From DAOUKH01 sp965261455 (GTDB taxonomy: Bacteria; Chloroflexota; Dehalococcoidia; SHYB01), in the NCBI GenBank assembly GCA_965261455.1, contig OZ253453.1:186001-250000 (forward strand): DNA of 64,000 nucleotides, in the 5' to 3' direction. The notes under the pieces were generated by a model. It did not search any database. It was not told the DNA's origin and saw only the letters and a list, made by a program, of their open reading frames with translations. The position numbers and the translations under genes are program-made. This document shows positions 26,007 through 35,350 of the stretch, in pieces. The stretch's first letter is position 1. Each line of letters starts with the position of its first letter.

Positions 26007-27158
26007 TCAGCGAGCACGTAGACAAGGCTCGCATGTGACGTCGAAGCGATCCGTAGATGCGCGGACGTCCCGGCCTAGTTCGCGCCTATCTATGCCACAC
26101 GCCGTGATCTCGCCTTCAGGAAAGCCTTCGTGTACGACGGCTAGCCCGTCCGGCTCCTCTTGCTCCTCTTGGCCGCGCGTGAAGTAGCAACCCTTGTCGG
26201 TACACTCTTCGGGGTAGAAGCACTCCCGACCAATGACCACACGGCAAGACACCCGCTCGGCTTCAGCTCGGCAACCAGGGCAGGTCGAATCGTCGTCGTA
26301 AACGTGGTACTCGCCGTGCGTAGGGCACGTGCGCTCGGCACAGCGATCGCATGGCCCATACGCCTTCCGCTCCGTCTTCTGGATCATGTATCGCTCATGG
26401 TACGGATCTGCGTAGAAGTACCAATTCCCTTGAATTTGGTCGCATTGAGGACAGACGTTGCAAATGTCTTTGGCCCTTTGAGTAGCCGAGAAGCGCTCCT
26501 GTAGAATCGCCCCCTGCGCCGCTGCGAAGTCTCGCTCAGCCTTCGTAAAGGCACTTGGCTCTAGGCTGCTGCCTCCCCAACGTGTCCCCGAGATCGCTCC
26601 TGTCGCTACGGTCACGGGGGCTTCACACTTCCAACAATTCTTGACGCTTATCGAGATCGTGCGTTGCGGTAGCGGAGCTCGGCAATCGTCGCACCGCGGG
26701 CGTTGGCAAAGCTGATTGTGTTCATCTATCCGGATCTTGCCCGCATCGAGATCTTGTAGGCGACCCTTGAGAGCCAGCGCCTCTTGGGCTTCTCGTCGGG
26801 CCTTCCGTTTCTCGACCTGTTCCCATGGTTGAGCGGAAACCCTTTTGAGATGCACCTCATAGAGGTTTATGCCGTGCTTGATTGCGTAATGACGGACTTT
26901 CTCCGAAGGCTCGTTGGTAAACACCACCTCGAAGAAGGTAACAGGCTGACCCTGCCCGTCATAGCAAACGAGGTCTGGAGAGATGCCACCTATACGAGGT
27001 GAAGCCGTTATAGCTGCCACGTCCTTTACAAGGTCGTACGTGTGGTCGTCGGGGCACTCATTGCACTCCACATCCACGAGCAGGGACTGACCCAGGGCCG
27101 CGTTCAGGGCGTCTTGGATCGCCGCGACCGCTTGTTCGTGGATATCACTCGGCGACAT
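26007..27158 (-). CDS. Cys-rich protein with CoiA-like nuclease domain
   Basis: 383 residues from the ATG at 27158, supported by GGAGGT 7 nt upstream; a longer frame upstream overlaps VapC and is rejected. The N-terminal ~150 residues include ISPDLVCYDGQGQPV, then FFEVVFTNEPSEKV and YAIKHGINLYEVHL, which resembles the D...ExQ layout of CoiA/PD-(D/E)XK nuclease-like domains. The rest has many paired cysteines (CQRPRC, CDDC, CWKC, CNVCPQC, CDRC, CPGC, CEPC), suggesting several zinc-binding modules. It lies in lower-GC DNA. No named family is certain; a role in DNA handling or defence is inference. Confidence 0.6.
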   Translation of the reverse strand: MSPSDIHEQAVAAIQDALNAALGQSLLVDVECNECPDDHTYDLVKDVAAITASPRIGGISPDLVCYDGQGQPVTFFEVVFTNEPSEKVRHYAIKHGINLYEVHLKRVSAQPWEQVEKRKARREAQEALALKGRLQDLDAGKIRIDEHNQLCQRPRCDDCRAPLPQRTISISVKNCWKCEAPVTVATGAISGTRWGGSSLEPSAFTKAERDFAAAQGAILQERFSATQRAKDICNVCPQCDQIQGNWYFYADPYHERYMIQKTERKAYGPCDRCAERTCPTHGEYHVYDDDSTCPGCRAEAERVSCRVVIGRECFYPEECTDKGCYFTRGQEEQEEPDGLAVVHEGFPEGEITACGIDRRELGRDVRASTDRFDVTCEPCLRAR

Positions 27159-27268
27159 CCCTACCTCCGGACTCGCGGGCAAGTATACTTGGCCGCTTCC
27201 TCCTCGGATGAGGCACTTGCTTAGGCCACTGCCCCGAGTGGCGGAGGGTGTCTCGGAGGCGCTCGCGC

Positions 27269-27664
27269 CTAGATGCGCCGGACGTTCGGCAGGCCCGCCA
27301 TGCGCGCGTCCAGCGTGAGGACTTCGAGGCCGGCGCGGTCGTAGTCGTTGGCGATGAGGCGGTCGAAGAGGCCGGGTTGGCCGAGGGCACTGAGAGCGTC
27401 GATGACCGGGCGTCCGTTCAGTGGCGAGACCAGCCCGCTGCGCAGCACGTCGAGCAGCCCGGCGCGAGCGTCGCCCTTGGACACGCCGTAGTGGTGCTGA
27501 ACGGCCACGTAGGCTTCCCCGACGACCTGGTTCGACGCGTAGACCTCCGCCCCGCCTTTCGCCAAACGCTCCAGTTCCTTGGCGCAATAAGAGAAGGCGT
27601 CGGCAGGAATGCCGGTGAGCAGCCGGACGAGGACGGACGTGTCAATCCCGTAGCGAGGGATCAT
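27269..27664 (-). CDS. vapC: PIN-domain toxin (VapC-like)
   Basis: 131-residue PIN-domain ribonuclease. GIDTSVLVRLLTG provides the first catalytic Asp, ELERLAKGGAEVYASNQVVGE the Glu helix, and LIANDYDRAGLEVLTLDARM the C-terminal acidic cluster. VapC toxins cleave specific RNAs. The ATG at 27664 lies 23 nt inside the end of the upstream AbrB-like antitoxin gene, the typical overlap of a vapBC pair. Confidence 0.88.
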   Translation of the reverse strand: MIPRYGIDTSVLVRLLTGIPADAFSYCAKELERLAKGGAEVYASNQVVGEAYVAVQHHYGVSKGDARAGLLDVLRSGLVSPLNGRPVIDALSALGQPGLFDRLIANDYDRAGLEVLTLDARMAGLPNVRRI

Positions 27665-27884
27665 GGGGCTCGCTGCGGAACGTTTCGATGTCGAACGGCG
27701 GCGCGCCGGGCCGGACCTTGTCGCGCAGTGGCGCGAGGAGGGACGGGTTGAGTCGTCGTGGCCGCAGCAGGTAGCCGTCTGGGCCTTCGTCTAACTCGAT
27801 GTGATCGCCTGGGCCGACACCTAGGGCGTCCAAGACGCGGGCGGGGAAGGTTACCTGGCGCTTCGAAGTCACCTTGATGAGCAT
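27642..27884 (-). CDS. vapB: AbrB/SpoVT-fold antitoxin (VapB-like)
   Basis: 80-residue protein. LIKVTSKRQVTFPARVLDALGVGPGDHIEL is a swapped-hairpin AbrB DNA-binding domain (described here by its two ends, LIKVTSKRQVTF and GVGPGDHIEL). The C-terminal tail (FDIETFRSEPHDPSLRD) would wrap the toxin. The ATG at 27884 has AAGGAG spaced 7 nt; a GTG one codon earlier is spaced only 4 nt. It overlaps vapC by 23 nt and presumably represses the operon. Confidence 0.87.
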   Translation of the reverse strand: MLIKVTSKRQVTFPARVLDALGVGPGDHIELDEGPDGYLLRPRRLNPSLLAPLRDKVRPGAPPFDIETFRSEPHDPSLRD

Positions 27885-27934
27885 CACACGGCTCCTTACC
27901 AGATACTATATTCTAGTAAGGCGGCGAGTCAAGC

Positions 27935-29116
27935 CTAAATCAACCCCTCCGCCGACAGCGCCGCCGCATCCAGCCCCAGCAGCTCCTCGTAGGCCCAGCG
28001 GTTGTGTTCGCCGACGTGAGGCGGGGCGCCTTCGACGGTGGCTGGGGTGCGGGAGAGTTTGATGGGGAACCCTGCCACCGTCATCGTGTCTTCCCCCTCG
28101 CGGCCCACCTCGACCAGCATCTCACGGGCGTGGACCTGCGGGTGCTGGGCCATTTCGGGCACGGTGAGGACTCGCGAGCAGGGGACGCGGGCGGCGTCCA
28201 TGGCGGCGGAGACTTCGTCGACGGTGCGCCCTGCCACCCACGCTTGCACGATCGGGCTGATCTCGTCGCGGTGCTCGAAGCGGCTGAGGTTGTCGCGGTA
28301 GCGGTCGTCATCGAGCAGGTCGGCGCGCCCGATGGTGCGGGCCAGCCGCCGCCACTGTGACTCGATGGCGGGGCAGATCATCACCGTCCCGTCCAGTGCC
28401 TCGAACGAATCGACGAAGGAGTACCAGCTGCCGTTGCCGATGCGCCGCCGCGCCCGCCCCGTGTGGCGGACCTCGGAGACCATGGCCTGGGCAATCACGG
28501 GCAGCACCGTGCTGTCGAACAGCCCCACGTCCACCATCTGGCCGAGGCCGCTGGCGTTGCGCTCCCAGAGCGCCAGCATGACGCCGAAGGCACCGTTGTA
28601 GCCCGCGAGGAAGTCGCCGATGGCGACGCCGGAGCGGGTGGGCGGGCCGTCGGCCTGCCCGGTGAGGTCCATCATCCCGGCCGTCGCCTGCACCGTGACG
28701 TCGAAGCCGGTCTTCTCAGCGAACGGCCCCGTCTGGCCGTAGGCGGAGATGGCGCCGACGATGATCGAAGGGTTAACGTTGCTGAGCGCGTCGTAGTGGA
28801 GGAGGGCGGCCTGCGGCGAGCCGGGGGCGTAGTTGTGGACTATTACATCGGCTAGGCGCACCAGGTCGCGCAGGAGGGGCGAGGCCGCTTCGTTGCGGAG
28901 GTCGAGGGTGATGCCCCGCTTGTGCCGCCCGGTGCAGGCGAACCACATCGGCTGGTCCTGGGGGCCCATGACGCCGATGCGGCGGTCCTCCTCGCCTCCG
29001 GGGGCCTCGACGCGCACCACCTCGGCGCCGGCGTCGGCGAGCAGGGCGCAAACCGTAGGCGCGGCGATGTACCGCGAGAAATCCAGCACGCGAATGCCGT
29101 CGAGGACTGGGCTCAT
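27935..29116 (-). CDS. single-domain CaiB/BaiF family III CoA-transferase
   Basis: 393 residues, the normal family length. The N-terminus LDGIRVLDFSRYIAAPTVC, GAEVVRVEAPGGEEDRR, KRGITLDLR, and MVDVGLFDS (the catalytic-strand region, with Asp retained at the LFD position) are present. The start at 29116 is preceded by AGGGAG. The gene is divergent from the fused transferase at 29266. Unlike the three fused paralogues, it would need to form the interlocked homodimer in the standard way. Confidence 0.93.
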   Translation of the reverse strand: MSPVLDGIRVLDFSRYIAAPTVCALLADAGAEVVRVEAPGGEEDRRIGVMGPQDQPMWFACTGRHKRGITLDLRNEAASPLLRDLVRLADVIVHNYAPGSPQAALLHYDALSNVNPSIIVGAISAYGQTGPFAEKTGFDVTVQATAGMMDLTGQADGPPTRSGVAIGDFLAGYNGAFGVMLALWERNASGLGQMVDVGLFDSTVLPVIAQAMVSEVRHTGRARRRIGNGSWYSFVDSFEALDGTVMICPAIESQWRRLARTIGRADLLDDDRYRDNLSRFEHRDEISPIVQAWVAGRTVDEVSAAMDAARVPCSRVLTVPEMAQHPQVHAREMLVEVGREGEDTMTVAGFPIKLSRTPATVEGAPPHVGEHNRWAYEELLGLDAAALSAEGLI

Positions 29117-29265
29117 TGATCGCTCCCTTCGCCGCAGACGCCCCCCAGTGCGCGGATCAAGGGTTGAGAGCGGAGGGCGGAGGCAGTATACATAGGGGGA
29201 TGGCGGGAACGGTGGACGACAAGCCGCCCGCCGCCCAAGCCCCAAATGCTGCACCAGAGGTGGCT

Positions 29266-31650
29266 ATGTCTGACGAAACCGTCCGATCCCTACAGGGTGT
29301 GCGCGTGCTCGCGCTCCCCGATGCCAAGCTCGCCCTTTGCTGCAAGCTCCTCGCCGACATGGGCGCGGACGTGGTGGCCGCGGAGCCACCGGAAGGCTCG
29401 GCACTCCGCTCCGCGCCGCCGCGCGCCAACGAGGGAGGGGAGAGCCTTGTCTTCTGGTATGGCTACTCCCGCGCCCGTTCGGTGGACTGCGATATCTCGA
29501 CGGCGGAGGGCCGCGATCGGTTCGCCGACCTCGCCGCCAAAGCCGACGTGCTGCTCGACGCGCTGCCGCCGGGGCGTCTCGCCGCGCTTGGCCTCGCGCC
29601 GGAGACGTTGGCCGCCGCTAACCCGGGGCTCATCCACCTCTCCGCCACCGACTTCGGGAGCAGCGGCCCCTTCAGCGACTACCTCGGCTCCGACATCGTG
29701 ACGTGGGCCATGGGCGGGCTGATGAGCCTGACCGGCGACCCCGCCCGCGAGCCGCTGACCGCGCCCGCGCTTCAGTCGTACCACTGCGCCTCTGTCTGGG
29801 CGGCGCTCTCGGTGCTTGGCGCCGTCTACCGCCGCCGGAAGACGGGCCAGGGCGCCCGCGTCGATCTCTCCGTTCAGGAGACCTCCTTCGACATGTCGGA
29901 GACGGCGCACTCCTTCTACTTCTGCAACGGCGAAATCGTGAAGCGCATCAACGGCGACCACCCCCTCACCACGCCGTTCAAGGTCTACCAGACCAGCGAC
30001 GGCCACGCCTTCGTGGGGCTGTCGTCGCAGCACCAATGGCAGTCGATGGTCGCTTGGATGAGGCGATTGGGCTACGATCCCGGCCCGCTCGACGACCCTG
30101 CCTTCAGCGAGCTCGTCAACCGGCGCGCCAACCGCGACCTCATCAACGAAAAGGTTGGCGGGTTCGCGCGCCTGGTTACCGAGGACGACCTCTTCTACGG
30201 CGGCGCCGAGCTCGGCATCCCCAACGCGCCGGTGCGCTCCCCCGGCCAGACGGTGGAGGACGAACAGCTACAGTTCCGCGGCAGCTTTGACGCCCTCGCC
30301 GACCCCCGCCCCGGCCACGAAGGCGAGCGCCCCGCGATGCCCTGCCTCCCCTTCCGCGGCAATGCGGGGCTTCAGCCGCCGGCTCCGGGCGCGCCGCCCA
30401 GCCCCGGCGAGCACACCGCAGAGGTCGCGGACGAGTGGTCGGCGCCGTCCCAATGGCCCGAACCCTCGTCGGCGGCGCGACGTCTCCCCCTCGGCGGCGT
30501 CCGCGTCGTTGACTTCTGCTGGAACATCGCGGGGCCTATCATGGGCCGCGCGCTGGGCGACCTAGGCGCGGAGATCGTCAAGATCGAGCCCCGGGAGATG
30601 GGCGACCCGTCGCGGGGCCTCGTGCCCTTCCGCGGCGGCGTGACCAACCTCAACGGCAGCTACACCTTCCACGACATCAACCGCGACAAGCAGAGCGTCA
30701 CCATCGACATGAGGAAGCCCAACGCCGCCGCCGTCGCGCTCGGCATCATCAAGCACGCCGACGTGGTGATCGAGAACTTCACCGGCGGGACCATGGGCCG
30801 CCTTGGCGCGAGCTACGAGTTCGTCGCCGAAGCGAACCCGCGGGCGATCATGGCGAGCCTTACCGGTTTCGGACAGAATGGCCCGCGGGGGTCGTGGCCT
30901 AGCTACCACCCGACCTCGTCGGCCCTCAGCGGGCTCACCTGGCTCTTTGGCTACGAGGGCGAGGGCCCGCTCGGCTTCGGCCACTCGCACATGGACTACA
31001 TGGCGGGCTATCTCGGCGCGCTCGGCGTCCTCGACGGCCTGCTCCGCCGCGAGGTCACCGGCGAGGGCGACCACGTGGACGTGTCGCAGCTCGAATGCGG
31101 CGCCACGCTCGTCGGCCCCCAGGTCCTGCAGTGGACGGTGAACGGCGAGACGGCTAGGCCCGAGGGCAACCGCGCCGGCGCGCTCGGCGCGCCGCTGCAA
31201 GGCTGCTACCAGTGCGCCGGCGACGACCAGTGGATCGCCGTCACCGCCGCCGACTCCGAGACGCTGGCCAAGCTCGGTGAGCTCACCGGCGCCGCCGACG
31301 GCTCGCCCGGCGCCGTCGAGGCCGCCCTCGCTGCCTGGTGCGCCACGCTCGAACCCTGGGACGCCTTCCACCGGCTCCAGGAGGCGGGTGTCGCCGCCGG
31401 CGTCGTCTCCCACGGCCCCGACCTCGAGCGCGACGAGCACCTCGCGGCGCGCGGCGCGGTCGCCAAGCTCCCCCATCCCGAACTCGGCGAGGCGGTGATC
31501 ATCCAGTGCCCCGTTGTCCTCGACGGCGAGCGCCTCGCGGTGCGCCGACCGGCCTCGCTGCTCGGCGAGCACAACGAGCACATCCTCCTCGGCGTCGTGG
31601 GAATGAGCGAGGAAGACTATCTCAACCTCGTCGTGAGCGAGATCATCTGA
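29266..31650 (+). CDS. double-domain CaiB/BaiF family III CoA-transferase
   Basis: 794 residues from the ATG at 29266, chosen because GAGG lies 5 nt upstream and the family's first strand (LQGVRVLALP) begins eleven residues in; an ATG at 29200 would add 22 low-complexity residues. Half 1 has RVDLSVQET near residue 199; half 2 starts near residue 406 (LGGVRVVDFCWNIAGP) and has HVDVSQLEC near residue 604. Linker sequence between halves is Pro/Ala-rich. Third fused member in the window. An SDR gene follows 20 nt later. Confidence 0.92.
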   Translation: MSDETVRSLQGVRVLALPDAKLALCCKLLADMGADVVAAEPPEGSALRSAPPRANEGGESLVFWYGYSRARSVDCDISTAEGRDRFADLAAKADVLLDALPPGRLAALGLAPETLAAANPGLIHLSATDFGSSGPFSDYLGSDIVTWAMGGLMSLTGDPAREPLTAPALQSYHCASVWAALSVLGAVYRRRKTGQGARVDLSVQETSFDMSETAHSFYFCNGEIVKRINGDHPLTTPFKVYQTSDGHAFVGLSSQHQWQSMVAWMRRLGYDPGPLDDPAFSELVNRRANRDLINEKVGGFARLVTEDDLFYGGAELGIPNAPVRSPGQTVEDEQLQFRGSFDALADPRPGHEGERPAMPCLPFRGNAGLQPPAPGAPPSPGEHTAEVADEWSAPSQWPEPSSAARRLPLGGVRVVDFCWNIAGPIMGRALGDLGAEIVKIEPREMGDPSRGLVPFRGGVTNLNGSYTFHDINRDKQSVTIDMRKPNAAAVALGIIKHADVVIENFTGGTMGRLGASYEFVAEANPRAIMASLTGFGQNGPRGSWPSYHPTSSALSGLTWLFGYEGEGPLGFGHSHMDYMAGYLGALGVLDGLLRREVTGEGDHVDVSQLECGATLVGPQVLQWTVNGETARPEGNRAGALGAPLQGCYQCAGDDQWIAVTAADSETLAKLGELTGAADGSPGAVEAALAAWCATLEPWDAFHRLQEAGVAAGVVSHGPDLERDEHLAARGAVAKLPHPELGEAVIIQCPVVLDGERLAVRRPASLLGEHNEHILLGVVGMSEEDYLNLVVSEII

Positions 31651-31670
31651 GTGAACGGGACCACGCAACC

Positions 31671-32489
31671 ATGACGGCCCTCCCCGAGTTCTCCATTGAG
31701 GGTAAGAAGGCCATTGTGACCGGGGCGGGCCGCGGCATCGGCAAGGCGATCGCGCTCACGCTGGCCGAGGCCGGCGTCGACGTCTGCGTCGCCGCACGGA
31801 GCCGCGACGAGCTGGACGCGGTGGCCGACGAGATTCGCGGGATGGGCCGTCGCGCCGCCGCTATCCCAACGGACATAACCGATGAGGCCAGCGTCGCGGC
31901 AATGGTGGACGGCGCGGTGCGCGAGCTTGGCGAGATCGACGTGTTGGTCAACAACGCGGGGATCGCCGTGGTGAAGCCGCTCGTGCCCCTCCCCGGTCTG
32001 AAGCCGGCGACGGCGGACAGCTTCCCCGGCTTCTTCGAGCCCTACACCTCGGAGGAATGGTCCCAGGTGATGGACGTCAACCTGCGCGGCGCCTTCTTCT
32101 GCATGCGGGCCGTCGGGCCGCACATGCTGGCGCGCGGCTCGGGGAAGGTCGTCAACATCTCGTCGATCAACGCCGAGCGGGCGGGCCGCTACCGCTTCAC
32201 CTACGACACGAGCAAGGCGGCGCTCAACCGCATGACGAAGTCCATCGCCGTCGAGTGGGCCCGCCACGGCGTGCAGGTCAACGCGATCTGCGCCACCTAC
32301 GTCGACACCGACCTGATCCGCGTGTCGATGGAGGATGAGCGGCTGCGGTCGAAGATCCTGGCGGAGATTCCGATGCGCCGTCTCGCCGATGCCCGCGAGG
32401 TCGGCCTGGTCACCGCTTTCCTGTCGTCGTCGGCGTCGGACTTCATGACCGGCGCGTGCGTCTTCCTCGACGGCGGTAGCACGTCGTAG
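31671..32489 (+). CDS. SDR-family oxidoreductase
   Basis: 272-residue classical short-chain dehydrogenase. TGAGRGIGKAIALTLAEAG binds the cofactor; NNAG, the Ser at NISSINAE and YDTSK supply the active site. The C-terminus DFMTGACVFLDGGST is standard. The acidic or basic residue choice after strand 2 (VAARSRDEL) suggests NADP(H) preference. It follows the fused CoA-transferase by 20 nt, probably in one operon. It could oxidise the hydroxyacyl product of the same route. Confidence 0.93.
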   Translation: MTALPEFSIEGKKAIVTGAGRGIGKAIALTLAEAGVDVCVAARSRDELDAVADEIRGMGRRAAAIPTDITDEASVAAMVDGAVRELGEIDVLVNNAGIAVVKPLVPLPGLKPATADSFPGFFEPYTSEEWSQVMDVNLRGAFFCMRAVGPHMLARGSGKVVNISSINAERAGRYRFTYDTSKAALNRMTKSIAVEWARHGVQVNAICATYVDTDLIRVSMEDERLRSKILAEIPMRRLADAREVGLVTAFLSSSASDFMTGACVFLDGGSTS

Positions 32490-32500
32490 CGCCGCCGACC

Positions 32501-32521
32501 TTCTCCCGCCCCTGGGGAGAA
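32501..32521. terminator. hairpin between convergent SDR and acylphosphatase genes
   Basis: TTCTCCC (32501-32507) pairs with GGGAGAA (32515-32521) around a 7-nt loop, 12 nt after the SDR stop. It may terminate both convergent genes. There is no U tract. Confidence 0.4.
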
Positions 32522-32562
32522 TGAGAGACGGCGCGAGCGCAACGTTCGCACCCACGCCTCCT

Positions 32563-32847
32563 TCACCATCGAAGATCGAAGCCGCCTGCCTCCCCGCTCG
32601 GGGCGCGCCACTCCACCTCGACGCCATCGACGCGGGCCATCCCCGGCCCTTCCCGTAGTCGCTCCAGCAGCGCCTCGACGGCAGCCCGCGACCCCTCGGC
32701 GTAGACCTCGACCGCGGCCCCATCGGGCAGGTTGCGCACCCAGCCCGCCAGCCCCAGCCGCCGCGCATGCGACGCCGCAAAGGTGCGGAAGTTCACCCCC
32801 TGCACGCGCCCGCGGACGGTAAAGAGCGCCGCGGCATTGACGTTCAC
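32563..32847 (-). CDS. acyP: acylphosphatase
   Basis: 94-residue acylphosphatase, which hydrolyses carboxyl-phosphate bonds in small metabolites. RGRVQGVNFRTFAASHA contains the phosphate-loop and the catalytic Arg; GWVRNLPDGAAVEVYAEG supplies the catalytic Asn. Length and fold are standard. The start is GTG at 32847. It begins 22 nt after the stop of the duplicated-nuclease-like gene, same direction. Confidence 0.93.
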   Translation of the reverse strand: MNVNAAALFTVRGRVQGVNFRTFAASHARRLGLAGWVRNLPDGAAVEVYAEGSRAAVEALLERLREGPGMARVDGVEVEWRAPSGEAGGFDLRW

Positions 32848-32869
32848 CGCCCCGCCCGCCGCGCCATCG

Positions 32870-35350
32870 CTAGGCCCTGTCGCCCGCGGGGCCGGCCCTC
32901 TCCAATACCCGCTTGATGCGCGGGTACATCTCCTGAATGACTTCGGCGAGCGTCTGGGCGGCTAGCTCGGCGCCGGGTTCGTCGAGGGCCACGTGGACGG
33001 TTTTGCCGGCTTCGTAGAAGCCGCTTAGGCCCGACCGAGTGTTCCATCCGGGCTTTTCCGCGAACGTGGCGGTCAATCGCCGGAGCCTCTTGATCGACTC
33101 TTTGCTAACGCCGGCCGAGCGTGCGTAGCGCTCACTGAATTGAAACAAAGCCGTGACGCGAAACATGTCCTGCCCATCTTTCGCCACTCTCACAAAAATG
33201 AAGAAGCTGAACCCATCAGAAGTCCAGGGACTATGCGAATACCACAGCCCGTAGTAGCGGAAGTCGCCGGCCTTCAGCGTCCCGGGATATACGTCGGTAG
33301 GTACTAGCTCCGGTTCGAGTCTATCTTTGACCTTGTCGGCGACCGAGCGCGCGAACCTGCTGACCTGGCCGCCTTGGCTTTCCAGCCCATTCAAGGTGGC
33401 ATCGTGCTCTTTCAGCTCTCTTTGCGTGATTCTGAGACCGGTCAGCAAGTCTTTAGGGTTGCGCTCCTGGAGGAGATCCGTCCTGTCCACGTAGCACTCG
33501 CCCCTCTCTTCATCCAGATAGGGCGTCAGTTGCAGGCAAGACACGTCGACACCGTGCTTCTTCCCCAGCCAAAGCGCCGCCGTGGTGACCTCCTTGGCGA
33601 AGGTTCTCGCCACCAAGAGCGCTCGCTGCCGGTGGTTGAGCTTGGCCTTAAGATCTTTTTCGTCCTTCGAGCCGGTGTGCTGCTTCAGCTTTTCCACCGC
33701 CGCCATCCTATCGCCGCCCAGGAACTCGGCGTAGAGGTCGATGATTTCTCCGGGTTTGCGCTTCCAGCACCCCGCGGCGTAGAGGGGCGCTCGCCAGTCG
33801 ATGGGCTTACGGGGTTTCCAATCGTCGTCATAGAGCCATACTTCGACCGCGACGAGGGCACCGCAGCGGTCCACGGCCAAGATGTCGAACCAGAGGCCTT
33901 GTACGTCGGAGTGATCGCGCTGGATGACCAGCAGGTCTTCGCCGAGCATTCGCGGATCATTCACCAGCCAGTCGTGGGGGTCCGATGGATCAGGGAATAC
34001 GAAAGTCGTGCGGGTCAAATCCTCGGGCTTCTTGCCGTCGGGGAGCAGGCGAAGGGCGGGCCGTGGGCCCGGCGTTCCAAGAGGACCTACGGGGACCGTC
34101 CTTCCTAACACCTCCTCAATCCGCGGATACATCCCGCCGATGACCTCGGCGAGCATCTCGACCGTGCGCGCCGCTCCCTTGCTATCAAGCGCTACGTCGA
34201 TACTCTTGTTCGCCTCGTGCCAGCCATCGGATCTCCAAGCGCCGTAACCAGGTTTCGCCGCGAATTCCGCGGTCAAACCTCGAAGGTTTTCAATGGCCGA
34301 TTCGGTAACTCCAGCTTGGCGCGCGGTATCTTTGTGGAACTGGAACAAGGCCGTGACACGAAACGGAGCGCTTCCACCTCCTTCCGCCACTCGCACTTGC
34401 ACGGCGAAGGTGAAGCCATAACGGTTCCAGGGTTTGTCCGAATACCAAAGACGAAAGTAGCGGAAGGCGTCCGCCTTCACGGTCCAATTCATGACCTCGG
34501 AAGGCATCAAGTCCTGCCCGAGCAGTTCGCTGAGGTTGGCCGCAACCGAGCGCGAGAACTTGTTGATTCGCTGCGTGTAGCGGTCCAGCATGGCGTTGTC
34601 GCTTTCGCTGGGGATCTTTTGCAGGGCCACGAGCAAGGCTTCCTCGTCCAGCGCCGGAATGAACTGCGTCATGGTCACATAGCACACCTTCGTCGCTTCG
34701 TGCTTCAGATAGGGAATCGGCCTCAGACAGGACACTTCGAGTCCATGATTCCTCAGCCAAAGCACGGCCGTAGCCGCCGTCTCATAGAAGCAGTGCGCTA
34801 CCAAGACCAATCGTTGCCGGTGGTTGAGCTTCTTCCTGAGGTCTTCCACACCCTCCGAGCCGGTGTGCTCAATTAGGCGCTTGACGGCCTTCTCTCTCTC
34901 GTCACCCTGGTACTTGCCGTAGAAGTCGATGCCGGTGTGCCGCTTCAGCCGATCCTCCGCCCACCATCTGACGCCGTGCAGGTACTCGCCGTACAGGTCG
35001 ATGATCTCGTCGGGGGTGCGTTTCCAATAGGCGGCGGCGTAGACGGACGCCTGCCAGTAGATGTCGTAGCCGGACCAGTCCTGCTTCAGCTCGACGATGA
35101 CAAGCGCGCCCTCACGGTCTATGGCAACGAGGTCCGGATAGAGATTGCCGGCATCCACAGGGTCAGCTTGCCGCTGGATGACTAACAAGTCCTCACCGAG
35201 CAACCGGGGCTCGTGCTCCAACCATTCCTCAATGTCTTCTTCCCGGAAGCCCCGCTCCGCGAACGTGGTCTCGTTAAGTTCTTTCGGCTTGGGAGGGTAC
35301 GGAAGAGTTTCGATCCTACTGCCGCGTACCCGGAATATTGGACTCGACAT
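32870..35350 (-). CDS. tandemly duplicated NucS/DUF91-like nuclease-type protein
   Basis: 826 residues made of two homologous halves (about 1-415 and 430-826). Copy 1 has LGEDLLVIQRQ, PDLVAIDREGALVIVELK (D73, E87, K89) and YAAAYWKRTPDEIIDLY, a PD-(D/E)XK pattern of the NucS/DUF91 type. Copy 2 repeats the order (LGEDLLVIQRD, FDILAVDRCGALVAVEVW), but the catalytic Lys position is Trp505. Both copies end with matching C-terminal domains (LFQF..., AEVI..MYPRI). The DNA is lower in GC than the metabolic genes. An intact DNA-cutting half plus a degenerate binding half is inferred. It lies directly after a truncated amidohydrolase start. Confidence 0.75.
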   Translation of the reverse strand: MSSPIFRVRGSRIETLPYPPKPKELNETTFAERGFREEDIEEWLEHEPRLLGEDLLVIQRQADPVDAGNLYPDLVAIDREGALVIVELKQDWSGYDIYWQASVYAAAYWKRTPDEIIDLYGEYLHGVRWWAEDRLKRHTGIDFYGKYQGDEREKAVKRLIEHTGSEGVEDLRKKLNHRQRLVLVAHCFYETAATAVLWLRNHGLEVSCLRPIPYLKHEATKVCYVTMTQFIPALDEEALLVALQKIPSESDNAMLDRYTQRINKFSRSVAANLSELLGQDLMPSEVMNWTVKADAFRYFRLWYSDKPWNRYGFTFAVQVRVAEGGGSAPFRVTALFQFHKDTARQAGVTESAIENLRGLTAEFAAKPGYGAWRSDGWHEANKSIDVALDSKGAARTVEMLAEVIGGMYPRIEEVLGRTVPVGPLGTPGPRPALRLLPDGKKPEDLTRTTFVFPDPSDPHDWLVNDPRMLGEDLLVIQRDHSDVQGLWFDILAVDRCGALVAVEVWLYDDDWKPRKPIDWRAPLYAAGCWKRKPGEIIDLYAEFLGGDRMAAVEKLKQHTGSKDEKDLKAKLNHRQRALLVARTFAKEVTTAALWLGKKHGVDVSCLQLTPYLDEERGECYVDRTDLLQERNPKDLLTGLRITQRELKEHDATLNGLESQGGQVSRFARSVADKVKDRLEPELVPTDVYPGTLKAGDFRYYGLWYSHSPWTSDGFSFFIFVRVAKDGQDMFRVTALFQFSERYARSAGVSKESIKRLRRLTATFAEKPGWNTRSGLSGFYEAGKTVHVALDEPGAELAAQTLAEVIQEMYPRIKRVLERAGPAGDRA

